64,000 nucleotides of DNA from Pomphorhynchus laevis (taxonomy: Eukaryota; Acanthocephala; Palaeacanthocephala; Echinorhynchida; Pomphorhynchidae). Within the stretch, counting starts at the first letter, position 1. Every line of letters starts with the position of its first letter. Below the pieces are notes generated by a model. It saw only the letters and a list, made by a program, of their open reading frames with translations. It was not told where the DNA came from and made no database searches. The position numbers were made by a program, and so were the translations under genes. Positions 1-10,020 of this stretch are shown here, in pieces. Location of the stretch: positions 1 through 64,000 of the forward strand of contig WNNJ02000207.1 of the NCBI GenBank assembly GCA_012934845.2. Reading direction: 5' to 3'.

Positions 1-239
1 AAATTATAAATAATTATAAATTATAAATATTTTAAATAAAAAATTTAAATTTAAATCAGCTAACAATTGCAATTATTTTAATCACGATAGCTGCCGTGCC
101 AATAATTATTTGCCTCTGTATCATTTGCGGGATGGTCTACGCAAAAAGGATTGTAGCTGCTTCACATGCTGTTTAAAAAGCAAACGAATGACACATTACA
201 ATTTTATTAAAAAAATAAAACTTTATTCTTGTTAATATT

Positions 240-400
240 CAAATCATCAACCATCAAATCTGCTAACTGAGTATTTAATATAATTATAAAATAAACAAAA
301 CATAATAATGCTAAATCAAAATTTAATAATTAAATAATAAAATTAATAATTGTTTTTAGATTTTCTATAATTTAAATCAAGTTAAAATAAAAAAAATTGT
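240..400 (-). repeat. 3' tail of a dispersed PLE-type element
   Basis: AT-rich tail read on the minus strand that ends in the motif TCAGTTAGC(T/A)GA seen at many other places in the window (about 6480, 19430, 23360, 23415, 30940, 40210 on the plus strand; 19295, 24160, 24945 on the minus strand). At the better preserved copies (30800-30960, 40075-40230) the same tail follows the structured unit and a PLE reverse transcriptase C-terminus, so I take it as the downstream end of that family. Confidence 0.5.
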
Positions 401-401
401 T

Positions 402-461
402 GGTAGCCTACCTTTCGTGTTTCGGTCCTTTAGGACCGAAACAAGGTAGGCATAGGCTACC
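402..461. repeat. Nested palindrome
   Basis: An inner perfect hairpin (TTTCGGTCC with GGACCGAAA, 420-441) sits inside outer inverted arms GGTAGCCTACC and GGTAGGC-TAGGCTACC. It is GC-richer than its surroundings. No gene is associated with it; it lies in the gap between a PLE tail and a PLE reverse transcriptase fragment. Confidence 0.6.
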
Positions 462-655
462 TTGTTGGTAAAAGGGTAGGCGTAGGCTCACTGCTGATGA
501 AATCCACCTACGCTGATTGTAGTATACAGTGCTGCATCTAGGATTAAAGAATTCACACGAGGATAATTGATGAAGCCGACCAAATGATGATACTCACTCG
601 TGTATGCAATTGTTCATTCTAATATATTTTATATTATATGGTATGCATTAATACT

Positions 656-1403
656 TATGCAAAAATATGTTTCTTGTAGATTTTAATATGTCATCTTTGC
701 GATATAAATTAATAGTAGTTTTAGTTAATGTTAATTTAATGTTCATATCTAGCTATACACCTTCTTTATTATCAATTTTGGGTTTGTTAAGAATAGGGCA
801 TTCTGTGTAAATTTGTTCACTAATTGAATAAAAATTATTAGAATTAAATACACATCTTTCATCAATGTATCGAAACATAAATTTCATATATTTATATTGT
901 TTAGATTTTTTTTATAAATAGTTATGAACAAATTCATATTCTATAAATAATTTACAGTTTTTAATATCATGCAGAAATATGTTTCTCGTAAATTTAAATA
1001 TGTCATCTTTTCGATATAAATTAATAGTAGTTTTAATTAATGTTAGTTTAATGTTCATATTTAGATATACACTTTCTTTATCATTAATATTGGTTTTGTT
1101 AAGAATAAGGCTTTCTGGATAAATGTGTTCACTAATTGAATAAAAATTATTAGAATTAAATACACATATATCATCAATGTATCGAAACATATATTTCATA
1201 TATTTATATTGTTTAGATTTAGTTTTTACACAGTTATGAACAAATTCATATTCTATAAAGCTTAAAAACAAGTCAGCTATAATTGGGCTACTATTACCAC
1301 CCATTGGAACACCTTTTACTTGTCTAAATATAGATGTCCCTACTTTTAAATAATTTTGATTTATCAAAATATTTAAGGATTTTAATAATTCAATTTTATC
1401 CAT
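656..1403 (-). pseudogene. Penelope-like reverse transcriptase fragment with internal duplication
   Basis: On the minus strand the 163-codon frame from 1403 to 912 holds reverse transcriptase motifs: GVPMGGNSSPIIADLFL (palm motif B region) followed by FRYIDDICVFN (catalytic YIDD, motif C), then an IYPESL...NKTNINDKES segment. The GVPMG start and YIDD box fit Penelope-like elements rather than LINEs or LTR elements. The 3' half is present twice: 656-949 repeats 968-1260 with a 312-base offset. A copy of the structured unit lies just upstream (1490-1640), as expected if units flank the coding region like PLE pseudo-LTRs. It is only a fragment, and the finger domain and C-terminus are not seen here. 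Confidence 0.75.
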
Positions 1404-1489
1404 ATTTTTATATTTACTTGATGGTTTAATTTTTGTTAGATAAGCGTAAAATTCAATAAAATAAATTCAATAAAAGTCAATGTCATTGA

Positions 1490-1640
1490 ATTGACTAATA
1501 AATATCAGACGTTGTATCATAATAAGGATTTAAAGTAATCAAGAGGATTACTATGTTATCAGATTTCGGCCCCTATTCCTCTACGCAACACTGCAATGGG
1601 CCAAACACGTGTTTATGACGTATATACATGCTAACAGTGA
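1490..1640 (-). repeat. Structured dispersed unit, copy 1
   Basis: Minus-strand copy of the roughly 190-base unit best preserved at 30605-30800 and 45385-45560. It contains the conserved GGGGCCGAAA core and the flanking ACGTC(T)G and TATTTATTAGTCAATTCAT ends. It lies upstream of the PLE reverse transcriptase at 912-1403 in the same orientation. Pairing of the second stem is partly lost in this copy. Confidence 0.6.
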
Positions 1641-1961
1641 TATATTATCATGTCTATGTAATACAGACAAACTAACAAACCAATAAACAAACATACAAAC
1701 AAATTAAGAATATATTAACAATATAGCAACTATAATGATCTATTAATTTAGATTATTTCAATGTTTGTTTTCAAAATAGCATATTAGGCATCATTTATCA
1801 ATTTCCGGAACAATAATTTTCGAGTATTTAAGTATTTTTGATATTCAAGTGAATCACAAAATTTAATTAAATTTATTAAACTGAAATTAATGATAAAACA
1901 TAAACAGATAAAACATTGGCAATAAGTCATTTCGATATCATCACATTTTAAATCTTCACAT

Positions 1962-2002
1962 TTTTAGCTGCTGCTATCTGCATCAGATAGCAGCAGCTAA
2001 AA
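1962..2002. repeat. Perfect 19-base hairpin
   Basis: Two perfect 19-base inverted arms separated by the three bases CAT: the left arm begins TTTTAGCTGCTG and the right arm ends CAGCAGCTAAAA. No coding sequence overlaps it. It may be a collapsed foldback element; a small-RNA precursor cannot be excluded but nothing else supports it. Confidence 0.7.
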
Positions 2003-2564
2003 CCTCATTTCGTTTTAGAAATAGAAAACAATCTGTTTCTTATGATGCTTTTAACTTAAACGATGATTTTGGTATTTTTGAGAGGGATCAGTAAAATGCT
2101 TTTTTATTATTATATTTTTTCTTATATAAAATATCAAGTTAACTTAAGGATATAACAAATCTTAAGAATTGATGTTTGATAAAGACAACGCTGCATTTTT
2201 ATTTTACACGTTAAATTATAATTCAATTTTAAATTAATATTTTGTTTACCTTATTAAAATTAAATAAGAATAATGATAAAAAATGTAAATGTATATATTT
2301 CCTATAATAACATTTTATAATTTTCGAATCATCACGTTTTCTAACATACTTTTGCTTTTAAGAAGTGAATACGCATTTTACATTAAAGATGATGTGCAAA
2401 AGTCAACTCATTTTACACTGAGTTGATTGATTAACTTTTATTGACTTTTGGATATGTATAAATAAACACTAGTTAGTAATAAAAAATTTCGGAAAATAAT
2501 TAAACTAATAGAGTAATAAAAATACAAGAAAATGAAATCACAAGTCGATTAAAAATTGTACGAC

Positions 2565-2715
2565 GGTTTTATTACCAATCTCTTCCACAACGCAAACAGC
2601 GTTCCCTTGCTGGACAGTTACGCTTAGCCGCTGTATCAGGTAGCTGCAGGATCAGTCTGTTAGTCTACTCAGCATTCCGAACAGGCGTTCGAAAAATGTT
2701 TAGGCCTGCGCCGTA
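2565..2715 (-). other. GC-richer patch with zinc-knuckle-like peptide
   Basis: A short patch of clearly higher GC content in AT-rich DNA. On the minus strand one frame reads a peptide resembling the edge of a gag or LINE zinc knuckle (NCPARERCLRCGRDW). It is too short to assign to a family. The plus-strand frame is also open for about 55 codons. I regard it as a probable retroelement scrap. Confidence 0.25.
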
Positions 2716-2719
2716 TGCG

Positions 2720-3290
2720 CCCATGTTTTGATTGCACCTGACTAAAACTCGTATGTTCATTAATCGATGTGTGCATAGCTTGTTGTTTTTCGTGTTTTAT
2801 TGAGTAAAATACGTTCTTGAATTTTTCAAGTTTCATTTAGATATTCGCTTTTAAATTTTTAAATAATAAAAAATTTTATATATTTATTTAATTTACAAAC
2901 TTCAAATAAAGCTTGTAAGTGGTAATATTGATTTATATATAAATCGATGCTGGTTTAATATAAACTCAATCAAATTAAAAAAATGATAAGTTTTATTATA
3001 TTGCAATATAAAACAATAAGTATTTGTTTTAATATTATATAATATAAACCTCGATCAATTTAAAAAAATATCAGTTATATCATTCTGGCAATATAAAACA
3101 ATAATTATTATTCTGAAATTATTAAAATTGTTTCTAAATTTCGTAATTGGTTTCCATCAAGTGCTGGAATTAACAAATATCATACATTGAAAATTGAAGT
3201 ATGTATTTTAAATAGTATGTTCAGTATTTAAATATATAAATCAACCAAATATTATCAACAATAAATTTAAACTCTTAACGAAATTTCCTT
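2720..3290. other. AT-rich intergenic stretch
   Basis: No coding signal. Two short related blocks (about 2925-3020 and 3025-3115) repeat the pattern AATATAAAC-TC-ATCAA-TTAAAAAAAT...CAATATAAAACAATAA, so this is probably an old local duplication. Confidence 0.4.
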
Positions 3291-3500
3291 GGATAAATGA
3301 TCAATAATAGACTTTGTATTAGAATAAGATACTGTATAATCAAATTTCATCAGAGGAAATACGTCCTTAGCATATCCTTAACCTCGCTGCTATATTGGGT
3401 AGATGAATTAGGGTCCGAAACCTTATAGCACAGCAGTTCCTCCTGATGACATTTGATCCTTATTCTGATACACTTATGTTTTTTATTAGTCAATTCATAA
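3290..3500 (+). repeat. Structured dispersed unit, copy 2
   Basis: Plus-strand copy: starts near TATTAGAATAAGATAC, contains GCTGCTAT-TTGGGTAGA and CCGAAACC, and ends with TTATTAGTCAATTCATAA. Outer arms are inverted repeats of each other (ATCAGAGGAA near the left, TTCCTCCTGATGA near the right). The inner GGCCCC stem is decayed. Confidence 0.6.
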
Positions 3501-3680
3501 TAATTGATTTTTAAATTTCTAATCTAAATTATATAAAATCTTTAGATTAAAATATTATATTTTTAAATTAAATCAGTTAATTCAGTTAACTGATATGATT
3601 AAATTAATAAATGATTTTAATAAGTGGTAGTTAAAAATCACAATATTTTCAGGATAAGTTATTTGCTAAATATTAATGTA

Positions 3681-3682
<2 letters not shown>

Positions 3683-3760
<78 letters not shown>
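3683..3760. repeat. (AT)n microsatellite
   Basis: Uninterrupted AT dinucleotide run of 78 bases. Confidence 0.98.
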
Positions 3761-3762
<2 letters not shown>

Positions 3763-3823
3763 AGCTATAGAGGTTTACTCCGTTTAATCTAACTTAGATG
3801 TATTAAGAAGATAAACAACTTAC

Positions 3824-3938
3824 GTGACTCCGCTTCGCAAATTCTGGGTATATTTTGAAAGCTTTGATTATCAGTGTCAAGTTTGCGATCACTATGTTCT
3901 AAGTCTTCTTTGGTTAATTCTATAAATTCACATTTCAT
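3824..3938 (-). CDS. Possible host coding exon, unidentified
   Basis: Read on the minus strand, an ATG at 3938 opens a frame of 38 codons (MKCEFIELTKEDLEHSD at the start, NIPRICEAES at the end) that runs into a consensus splice donor, GTAAGT, at 3823-3818. The composition is charged and not simple AT-rich noise. A second short open stretch just upstream on the same strand (IEIVKALENHPKVNRK) could belong to the same gene. I do not recognise the protein. Downstream of the donor lies the (AT)n run, as is common in introns. Without a second confirmed exon this remains a candidate. Confidence 0.3.
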
Positions 3939-4099
3939 TGCTCAATTCGAAAATTAAATCAATTTTCTATTCACTTTTGGATGATTTTCAAGTGCTTTGA
4001 CTATTTCGATAGCTTCCCGATTTGACTTGCTTGTTGATCAAACCACCAACTACTTGTATCTTTAACTGCTGTCATAAAAGACATTTAGCGTATAACGAA

Positions 4100-5985
4100 A
4101 AATCTCACATTTAAATGACCTGTTATTTTGATAATTGCTATCTGTACGGATATTAAAACATGCATTCTATTAGAATATCTTGTATTGACTTTCTATAAGC
4201 GAAATCATTGGACAAAGTAATGTTATGGTGATCAAGACGCTGTAAAACGATCATCGGTGTATAATAAAAATAGGAATACAATAGAGCTGTCACAGGATCA
4301 AAAAGCGTTGTAATTGTTTACAAATGTTTTGTCGTCATAAAACAGCATTTACGCCATTTGCTTGAAATAATACATCTAAAGAAACAAGTGTCATATTTAT
4401 AAAAATTAATTTCTAATTATTGTTTTTGTCGTCAGCGACCAATCAGATTAAAAAAGAACAAAAAATTATTGAAAAATTAGTACTTGTATGCTAATTACCC
4501 CTAAAAATGAGGTGGTGCAATGAAAACTTCTTGCACACTTATTATTGTGTAAACAATAAAAATGGCGCAGCATTTCACATACAAATCAGATGTTCTTTCG
4601 TATAGATAAAATACGAAAACTATGCCAAGTGTAAAATTTGCAAAACCAGATGATTTTTGTAAAGATAACGTTAGTTTCATATAATTATCAATATATTAGT
4701 ACCGTCATTAACATAAATTAGCTGCACTCTATTTGACTTATAAAATTTTAAAAACATTTGAAAACATTTGATGTAAAATTTATGTTTACTTCGTTAAACT
4801 TTGCATAATAAAATATCGAAATGTACAACGGCTTTGAGAAGTTTTATTTCTATTAAAAATAATATAATTAATAGCATAAAAGAGTCTGGATCAAGTATAT
4901 TTCGTTGAAACTATTTTTGTTTCTAAAAATATAATTATATCGTACTTATTATAGATATTAAAATGATATTTATAATGTAATATATGTGATGATTGTAATA
5001 TCATGATGACCGCGAATCATCGTTTTTATACATCGTCTGCTATTTGTTAGTCAATTCATAAAAATCTTAACTTGATTTAAATATAATATAATAATTTAAG
5101 ATTTTCATTTTAATAATTTCTACTCAATCCGTGATTTTTCTAGACTTATCCAACTCTCGCTAGAATTAAGAGTTTTACTTTAAATTAAGTCAATTTCTTT
5201 AAAATTAACAAGCAAAAAACAAGACTAAAATTAACAAGACTATATATAATTCTAGTTCCGACTAATGCAAATGATTCAGATAATGATAACATCATTATCA
5301 CTAAAAGGTAAATCCCTTGTTTTCTTTACACTCTAAATACTCGTAGAAAAAAACCATCGCTATTTTTGAGGTAGTTGAATATTGTCGACATTATCGAACT
5401 GATCGCAAATTCAACCTTATTTTAAATTAGAGATCGCTATTGTTTATGTATTCACAACACAATAGTCGCATTAATAATATTTTTTAATAACTTTTATTCG
5501 ACAAATTAGATCAGTGCAAAAGAATTTGAAAAGTAATTTGGTCAAATAATTTTTATTTGACACATTTACAAATAAGCCAATTGGTACTTTCAAATGAGTC
5601 AATCAACTTTAAGTTGTTTAAGTTCTAAAGTTTTTACTGTTCAATATTTAGGCAACTTTTTCGATAACATGGCCAATATATTTTTGTACAAAATGTCCTT
5701 CTTTCGCTTATCTATAGACGATTACAGTGTTCAGCCAATTCCATACGAAAATTAAAAAATTAAAATTAAAAAAATTTAAAAATCTAAAAATTTGAAATTT
5801 TTAACGATTTTTTAATTATTGAAAAGTGGTGTTGGAACTTTTTTTTAATTCCGCTCAATCCGTGAATTTCCTTTTAATTTAAAGTAATAATTCCAATTAT
5901 AAAATTAAAATAAAATTATAATTTTATGTAATAAATTTTTCTAGTAATTTTATGTAAACTCTTATAAATCAGAATTTCATTTGAG
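4100..5985. other. AT-rich stretch without recognisable genes
   Basis: No ORF with family motifs. A short phrase (CTCAATCCGTGA flanked by T-rich sequence) occurs near 5125 and again near 5855, hinting at an old duplication. Nothing else is supported. Confidence 0.5.
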
Positions 5986-5989
5986 TCTG

Positions 5990-6165
5990 GTGGATTAATC
6001 TAATTTACCAGACTCATTACGTCATTTGTACGTGTTTGACCCTGCTCTATGATGGGTCGAGGAAAATAGGACGAAATCTAATAGCATAGCAGTTCGTTTT
6101 GATTATCTCTAATCAATGTACTGATACAACGTATATCATTTATTAGTCAATTCATAACAATTGAT
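5990..6165 (+). repeat. Structured dispersed unit, copy 3
   Basis: Plus-strand copy, diverged: GATGGGTCGAGGAAAATAGG, then GACGAAATCTAATAGCATAGCAG and the right end TATCATTTATTAGTCAATTC. It is followed by the usual AT-rich tail ending near 6480 in a variant of the TAGACTCA..TATCTGAT motif; a second tail copy ends near 6670. Confidence 0.5.
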
Positions 6166-6799
6166 TTTTATTTTAAATTTCAATTTTTTATTTTAACTTG
6201 ATTTAAATTATAGAAAATCTAAAAACAATTATTAATTTTATTATTTAATTATTAAATTTTAATTTAGCATTATTAGTCAATTTATAAAAGTTGATTTTTT
6301 TAACTTGATATAAATATAAATTTAAAATAAATATATATTTAATATATAAATAATATTCTCAACGATATAAATAATATAAATTGTATAAATCTTATATAAT
6401 TATTTATTATTTATCTTTACTTTATTATATCATTATTATCTTTATTTTTAAAGATAAAATACATAGACTCAATTATCTGATCTGTTGTGTTCTACTTATA
6501 AGTTATTATTGACCTGTGGACTTTGTTTTTCCGGTAATATAAATTTTATTTTAAATTTTATATTACTGTAAATTGTATAAAATCTTATATAATTATGTAT
6601 TATATTTAGTTATTTATATTTATTGTTAATTTATTTAAAGTATAAAATACGTATACTCAGTTATCTGACTCTGTTATAAATTAGCAAAATATTATTAAAA
6701 TATTAATTTACAATAAATCAACAAAAGAATTAGCGAAAAATTATTTTATAAATTAATGCCCAATGATACGTTCGATGTGCTATTCAATTGCTCAGGGCG

Positions 6800-7158
6800 T
6801 TTAAACATCGAGAAAAAGAAAATTATTGTTCACAAATTTTTGACTATTGCAATAGTCTTTTTCAAGTGTTGTGATTTGACATAAAAAAGAAAAAATGATG
6901 TATTTTATACAATAAAAACGGAAGAAACCAACGATGAAAATTCTACCGATTTTGTAGTGTGCCAGTAAGGGTAACTAAATTCCAATTGTCTTTATTACCA
7001 TCCATCGTGTTAGAACAACTATGAATGTGTATAATTTCTCTTATCAGTTGTCCAGATAGGCTGTCTTCATTTTCCAAGACCTTAGAACTGGAAAAATCAG
7101 GTTCGTGGTTGTGATTCAGACAACGTCTAAAAGAGACAACGGTATATTCTTGAGACAA
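6800..7158 (-). pseudogene. PLE C-terminal fragment, minus copy
   Basis: The minus strand encodes a peptide containing NHNHEPDFSSSKVLENEDSL and IIHIHSCSNTMDGNKDNW. It matches in order the plus-strand peptide at 7600-7760 (EPDFSSSKVLENEDSLSRR..IHIH..GTIDGNNDNW). Together they form an imperfect inverted repeat around a GIY-YIG-like fragment. The 3' flank (TTTAAACATCGAG..AATTATTGTTCACAAATTT) also recurs near 18850. It is the end of a PLE open reading frame plus its 3' UTR. Confidence 0.55.
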
Positions 7159-7240
7159 CTGTCGATTTTTTTTGAGACAACGGTCTATTCTATTCTTGAG
7201 ACAACGGTCTATTCTATTCTTGAGACAACGGTCTATTTGA
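7150..7240. repeat. 24-base tandem repeat
   Basis: About four copies of a 24-base unit beginning TTGAGACAACGGTCTATT, at 7150, 7172, 7196 and 7220. A reverse-complement copy of part of the unit lies at about 7262-7280 (GTTGTCTCAAGAATAGAAT). The array sits at the hinge of the inverted PLE fragments. Confidence 0.85.
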
Positions 7241-7321
7241 ACAATACGTCAGGCTTTTAGTCGTTGTCTCAAGAATAGAATGAATAACATTTATTTGAAA
7301 GCAGATACGAGTGCAAAATAA

Positions 7322-7770
7322 GTGTTCATACCTACGGAATATGTCAGTGACGGATGTTCTAATTTCTTAGAAAACAACTTACCATTAAATGTATCCTTAT
7401 ACCATTTAAAGAAAGATACTTTAGCAGGACAATTTGAGAACAAACCTAAATACGAGTCGACTAATGTCATTTATGGTATCCCATGTCTGAATTGTCCAGC
7501 CAAATATTTTGTGCAAAAAAGGCTTAACAACGAGAATTAAACAACATAAAATGTGTGATACTTCATCAGCATTAGTAAATCATTGCTGAATCTCCACCAC
7601 GAACCTGATTTTTCCAGTTCTAAGGTCTTGGAAAATGAAGACAGCCTATCCAGACGCATGATAAAAGAAAGTATACACATTCATATTTATTCTGGCACCA
7701 TTGATGGTAATAACGACAATTGGAAGATAGTTATCTTTACTAGCACATTACAAAATCGGTAGTGTTTCAT
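7322..7770 (+). pseudogene. PLE GIY-YIG fragment, plus copy
   Basis: The plus-strand frame contains TNVIYGIPCLNCPAKYFVQ, which aligns with the start of the GIY-YIG nuclease domain that PLEs carry after the reverse transcriptase (hydrophobic strand, Cys-x-x-Cys, then the second strand). It is followed by the same C-terminal peptide found inverted at 6943-7158. The true YIG is not preserved, so this is a remnant. Confidence 0.5.
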
Positions 7771-8278
7771 CGTTGGTTTCTTCCGTTTTTATTGTATAAA
7801 AAAACCATTTTTTTCTTTTTGCAATTTTTAAAAACATAACGCTTGAAAAGGACTTTTGCAATAGTTGAAAATTTTTGAACATTAATTTTCTTTTTCTATT
7901 CTATATATAATGTTTCAATTGGGTTATTTGAACCACAGCTTGGGATCCTTGTTTCTGTCGGATTCATAAATATATCAAAATAGCTAGGTATATAAAATTT
8001 AACCATTTTAACCACTTTTTTAATTGCTTTCTTTTGCAATTTATTGAAAAAACGTTTTCGCGTTACCCATCCGCCAGTAGCACAATGCAATATTCTATAA
8101 CCTGTACGTAGTACATATACACATATATTTGTAGATATTGAAGAATCAATACAAGTCTTTTCTTCGTCTTTATTGAAGGTCAGTCATTAATTACGCAGTC
8201 CAGTAAAGTTCTTGTATTTTTCTACGATGTAAATCGGTTAGTTTACTGCTGATTATCTTTATTATAAATTATAATAAA

Positions 8279-8354
8279 GACCACTCTTTTATATTATAAA
8301 AGAGTTTATAATATAAAAGAGTGGTCAACTCTTTTATATTATAAAAGAGTGGTC
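8279..8354. repeat. Repeated palindrome
   Basis: The phrase GACCACTCTTTTATATTATA and its reverse complement alternate: a forward arm, its reverse complement, and a partial forward arm followed again by AAAAGAGTGGTC. The DNA could fold into two alternative perfect hairpins. No gene lies here. Confidence 0.75.
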
Positions 8355-8434
8355 AGGATACTCTGGTTATGGCTAACGGTTGTTTCCCAAATCTGATTTG
8401 TATATTTACGTACTAGGTGGATGGATAATAAACA

Positions 8435-8630
8435 ATATACTTTGCAGCAGAATAAGATACACCAGATAATCAAATTTCATTAGAGGAAATATGCCATTAC
8501 CGCGTATTTGGCCCCGTTGCTATGTTGGTTCGAGGAATAGGGGACGAAACATGGCAGCATAGCAGTTTCTTCTGATGACCATACATCGTCTCTTATTTAT
8601 CAGTCAATTCATATGAATTGACTTTTATTT
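8435..8630 (+). repeat. Structured dispersed unit, copy 4
   Basis: Well-preserved plus copy: GGCCCCGTTGCTATGTTGG, AGGGGACGAAAC, GGCAGCATAGCAG and the right end TTATCAGTCAATTCATATG. The CTATG/CATAG stem is intact and the GGCCCC stem has one mismatch. Confidence 0.65.
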
Positions 8631-9404
8631 TAAATTTCAATTTTATATTTGGCTTGATAAAAGTCAAAATATAAAATTACTGGCTACTTTTACGTAGCAA
8701 AGTCGTGCTGGCCACGCTTACATGATCAATTTTAAATTTTTACGTGATTTAATAATCACGTGAAAATGTTTGAATGTTTAAATGTTTAAATGTTTTTAAA
8801 CATTCAAACATTGTTAAAATGTTTTTATAATTATTTATTATTTATCTTTTTTCATTTTATATCGTATAAAATTTTATATTACATTTATTATTTATAATTA
8901 TTTAATTATTTGAATTAAATTTATCTTTATTTTAAATTTATAAATAATATAAAGGATGACATCATATATTTAATGTACAATGTCATCAGTGCTCTATTAG
9001 AGAATTGTATTTGATATCACGCATTAATTTTAAAAAACAAATTTTAATAGCAAATTTTATAGTTATGAAAATAACAGTAAATTGTATCTAAAATTCTTTA
9101 TAATTATTTATTATTTATAATAAAAAATTGAAAAATATATTTAAAATATATTACTAAATATATTTAAATATGTTTAGTAAATATTATATATGTTTTATTG
9201 TTTCAAAAATGTAGTTTCATAAACATTGATTTTTATTTTTAATTTTAATAATAAATTCTATCGTTATATTTATAGAAATTGTATTGCATCTTTATAATTA
9301 TTTACTATTTATTATTATTTATCTTTATTTTTAATTTATATATAGTTTAAAATAAGTAGAATATAGCTAATCTGACTTGATCTGATATCAAAGGTATCAG
9401 ATCA

Positions 9405-9600
9405 AATGGTACACTAAATAATCAAATTTCATCAAGGAAATACGTCATTAGTACGTGTTTGGCCCCGCTGCTATGTTGGGTCGAAGAATAGAGGTCGAAA
9501 CCTGATAACATATCAAATCTTCCTGATGACCTCTTATCCTTATTCAAATACATCGTATATTATTTATTAGTCAATTCATAAAAATTGTTTATTATTTTAA
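9405..9600 (+). repeat. Structured dispersed unit, copy 5
   Basis: Plus copy with GGCCCCGCTGCTATGTTGGG on the left and GAGGTCGAAACCTGATAACA on the right, ending in TTATTAGTCAATTCATAAAA. The second stem is decayed. Confidence 0.65.
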
Positions 9601-9607
9601 ATTTTAA

Positions 9608-9826
9608 TTATTTATTAGTAGAGAGAGTAAAATATAATTTTTTTATTTGAAATTTTTTTATCATCAGGATAAAATTGTGATTAACAGCTTTATAAATAAT
9701 TAAACAGTAAAAATATTTTGTAAAATTTTATTCTGATGATGATAACAGTTGGCTATCGAAAATTCGATATTTAAAATAAAAAATGGCTCTTTCACTCTCT
9801 CCACTAATAAATAATAAAATTGTAAA
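9608..9826. repeat. Foldback element with hammerhead-like core
   Basis: The ends are inverted: TTTATTAGTAGAGAGAGT on the left and ACTCTCTCCACTAATAAATA on the right. Inside, TCATCAGGATAAAATT is inverted against AAATTTTATTCTGATGA. The right inner arm contains CTGATGA, a GATA/TATC hairpin and GAAAA at 9733-9762, the same arrangement as at PLE ends elsewhere in the window. Confidence 0.55.
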
Positions 9827-10020
9827 TTTTATCACAATTTTTATTACAATTTTAATTATAAATTCTATTATTATTTATTATTATTAAACCACTAGACCTT
9901 ACAGATCGTGAGTTACAACATCAAGAAGACGAAAATAAAGTCAAATCAAAGTGAAATAGCAAAATGAGTTCAGGACAATCGATTCTGAGCCACCATTTCC
10001 AGTTCTTGTCTCCATCTTCT

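Noticed and set aside
3683-3760. (AT)n run as a possible origin or regulatory element
   Set aside because: Simple microsatellite; nothing else supports a function.
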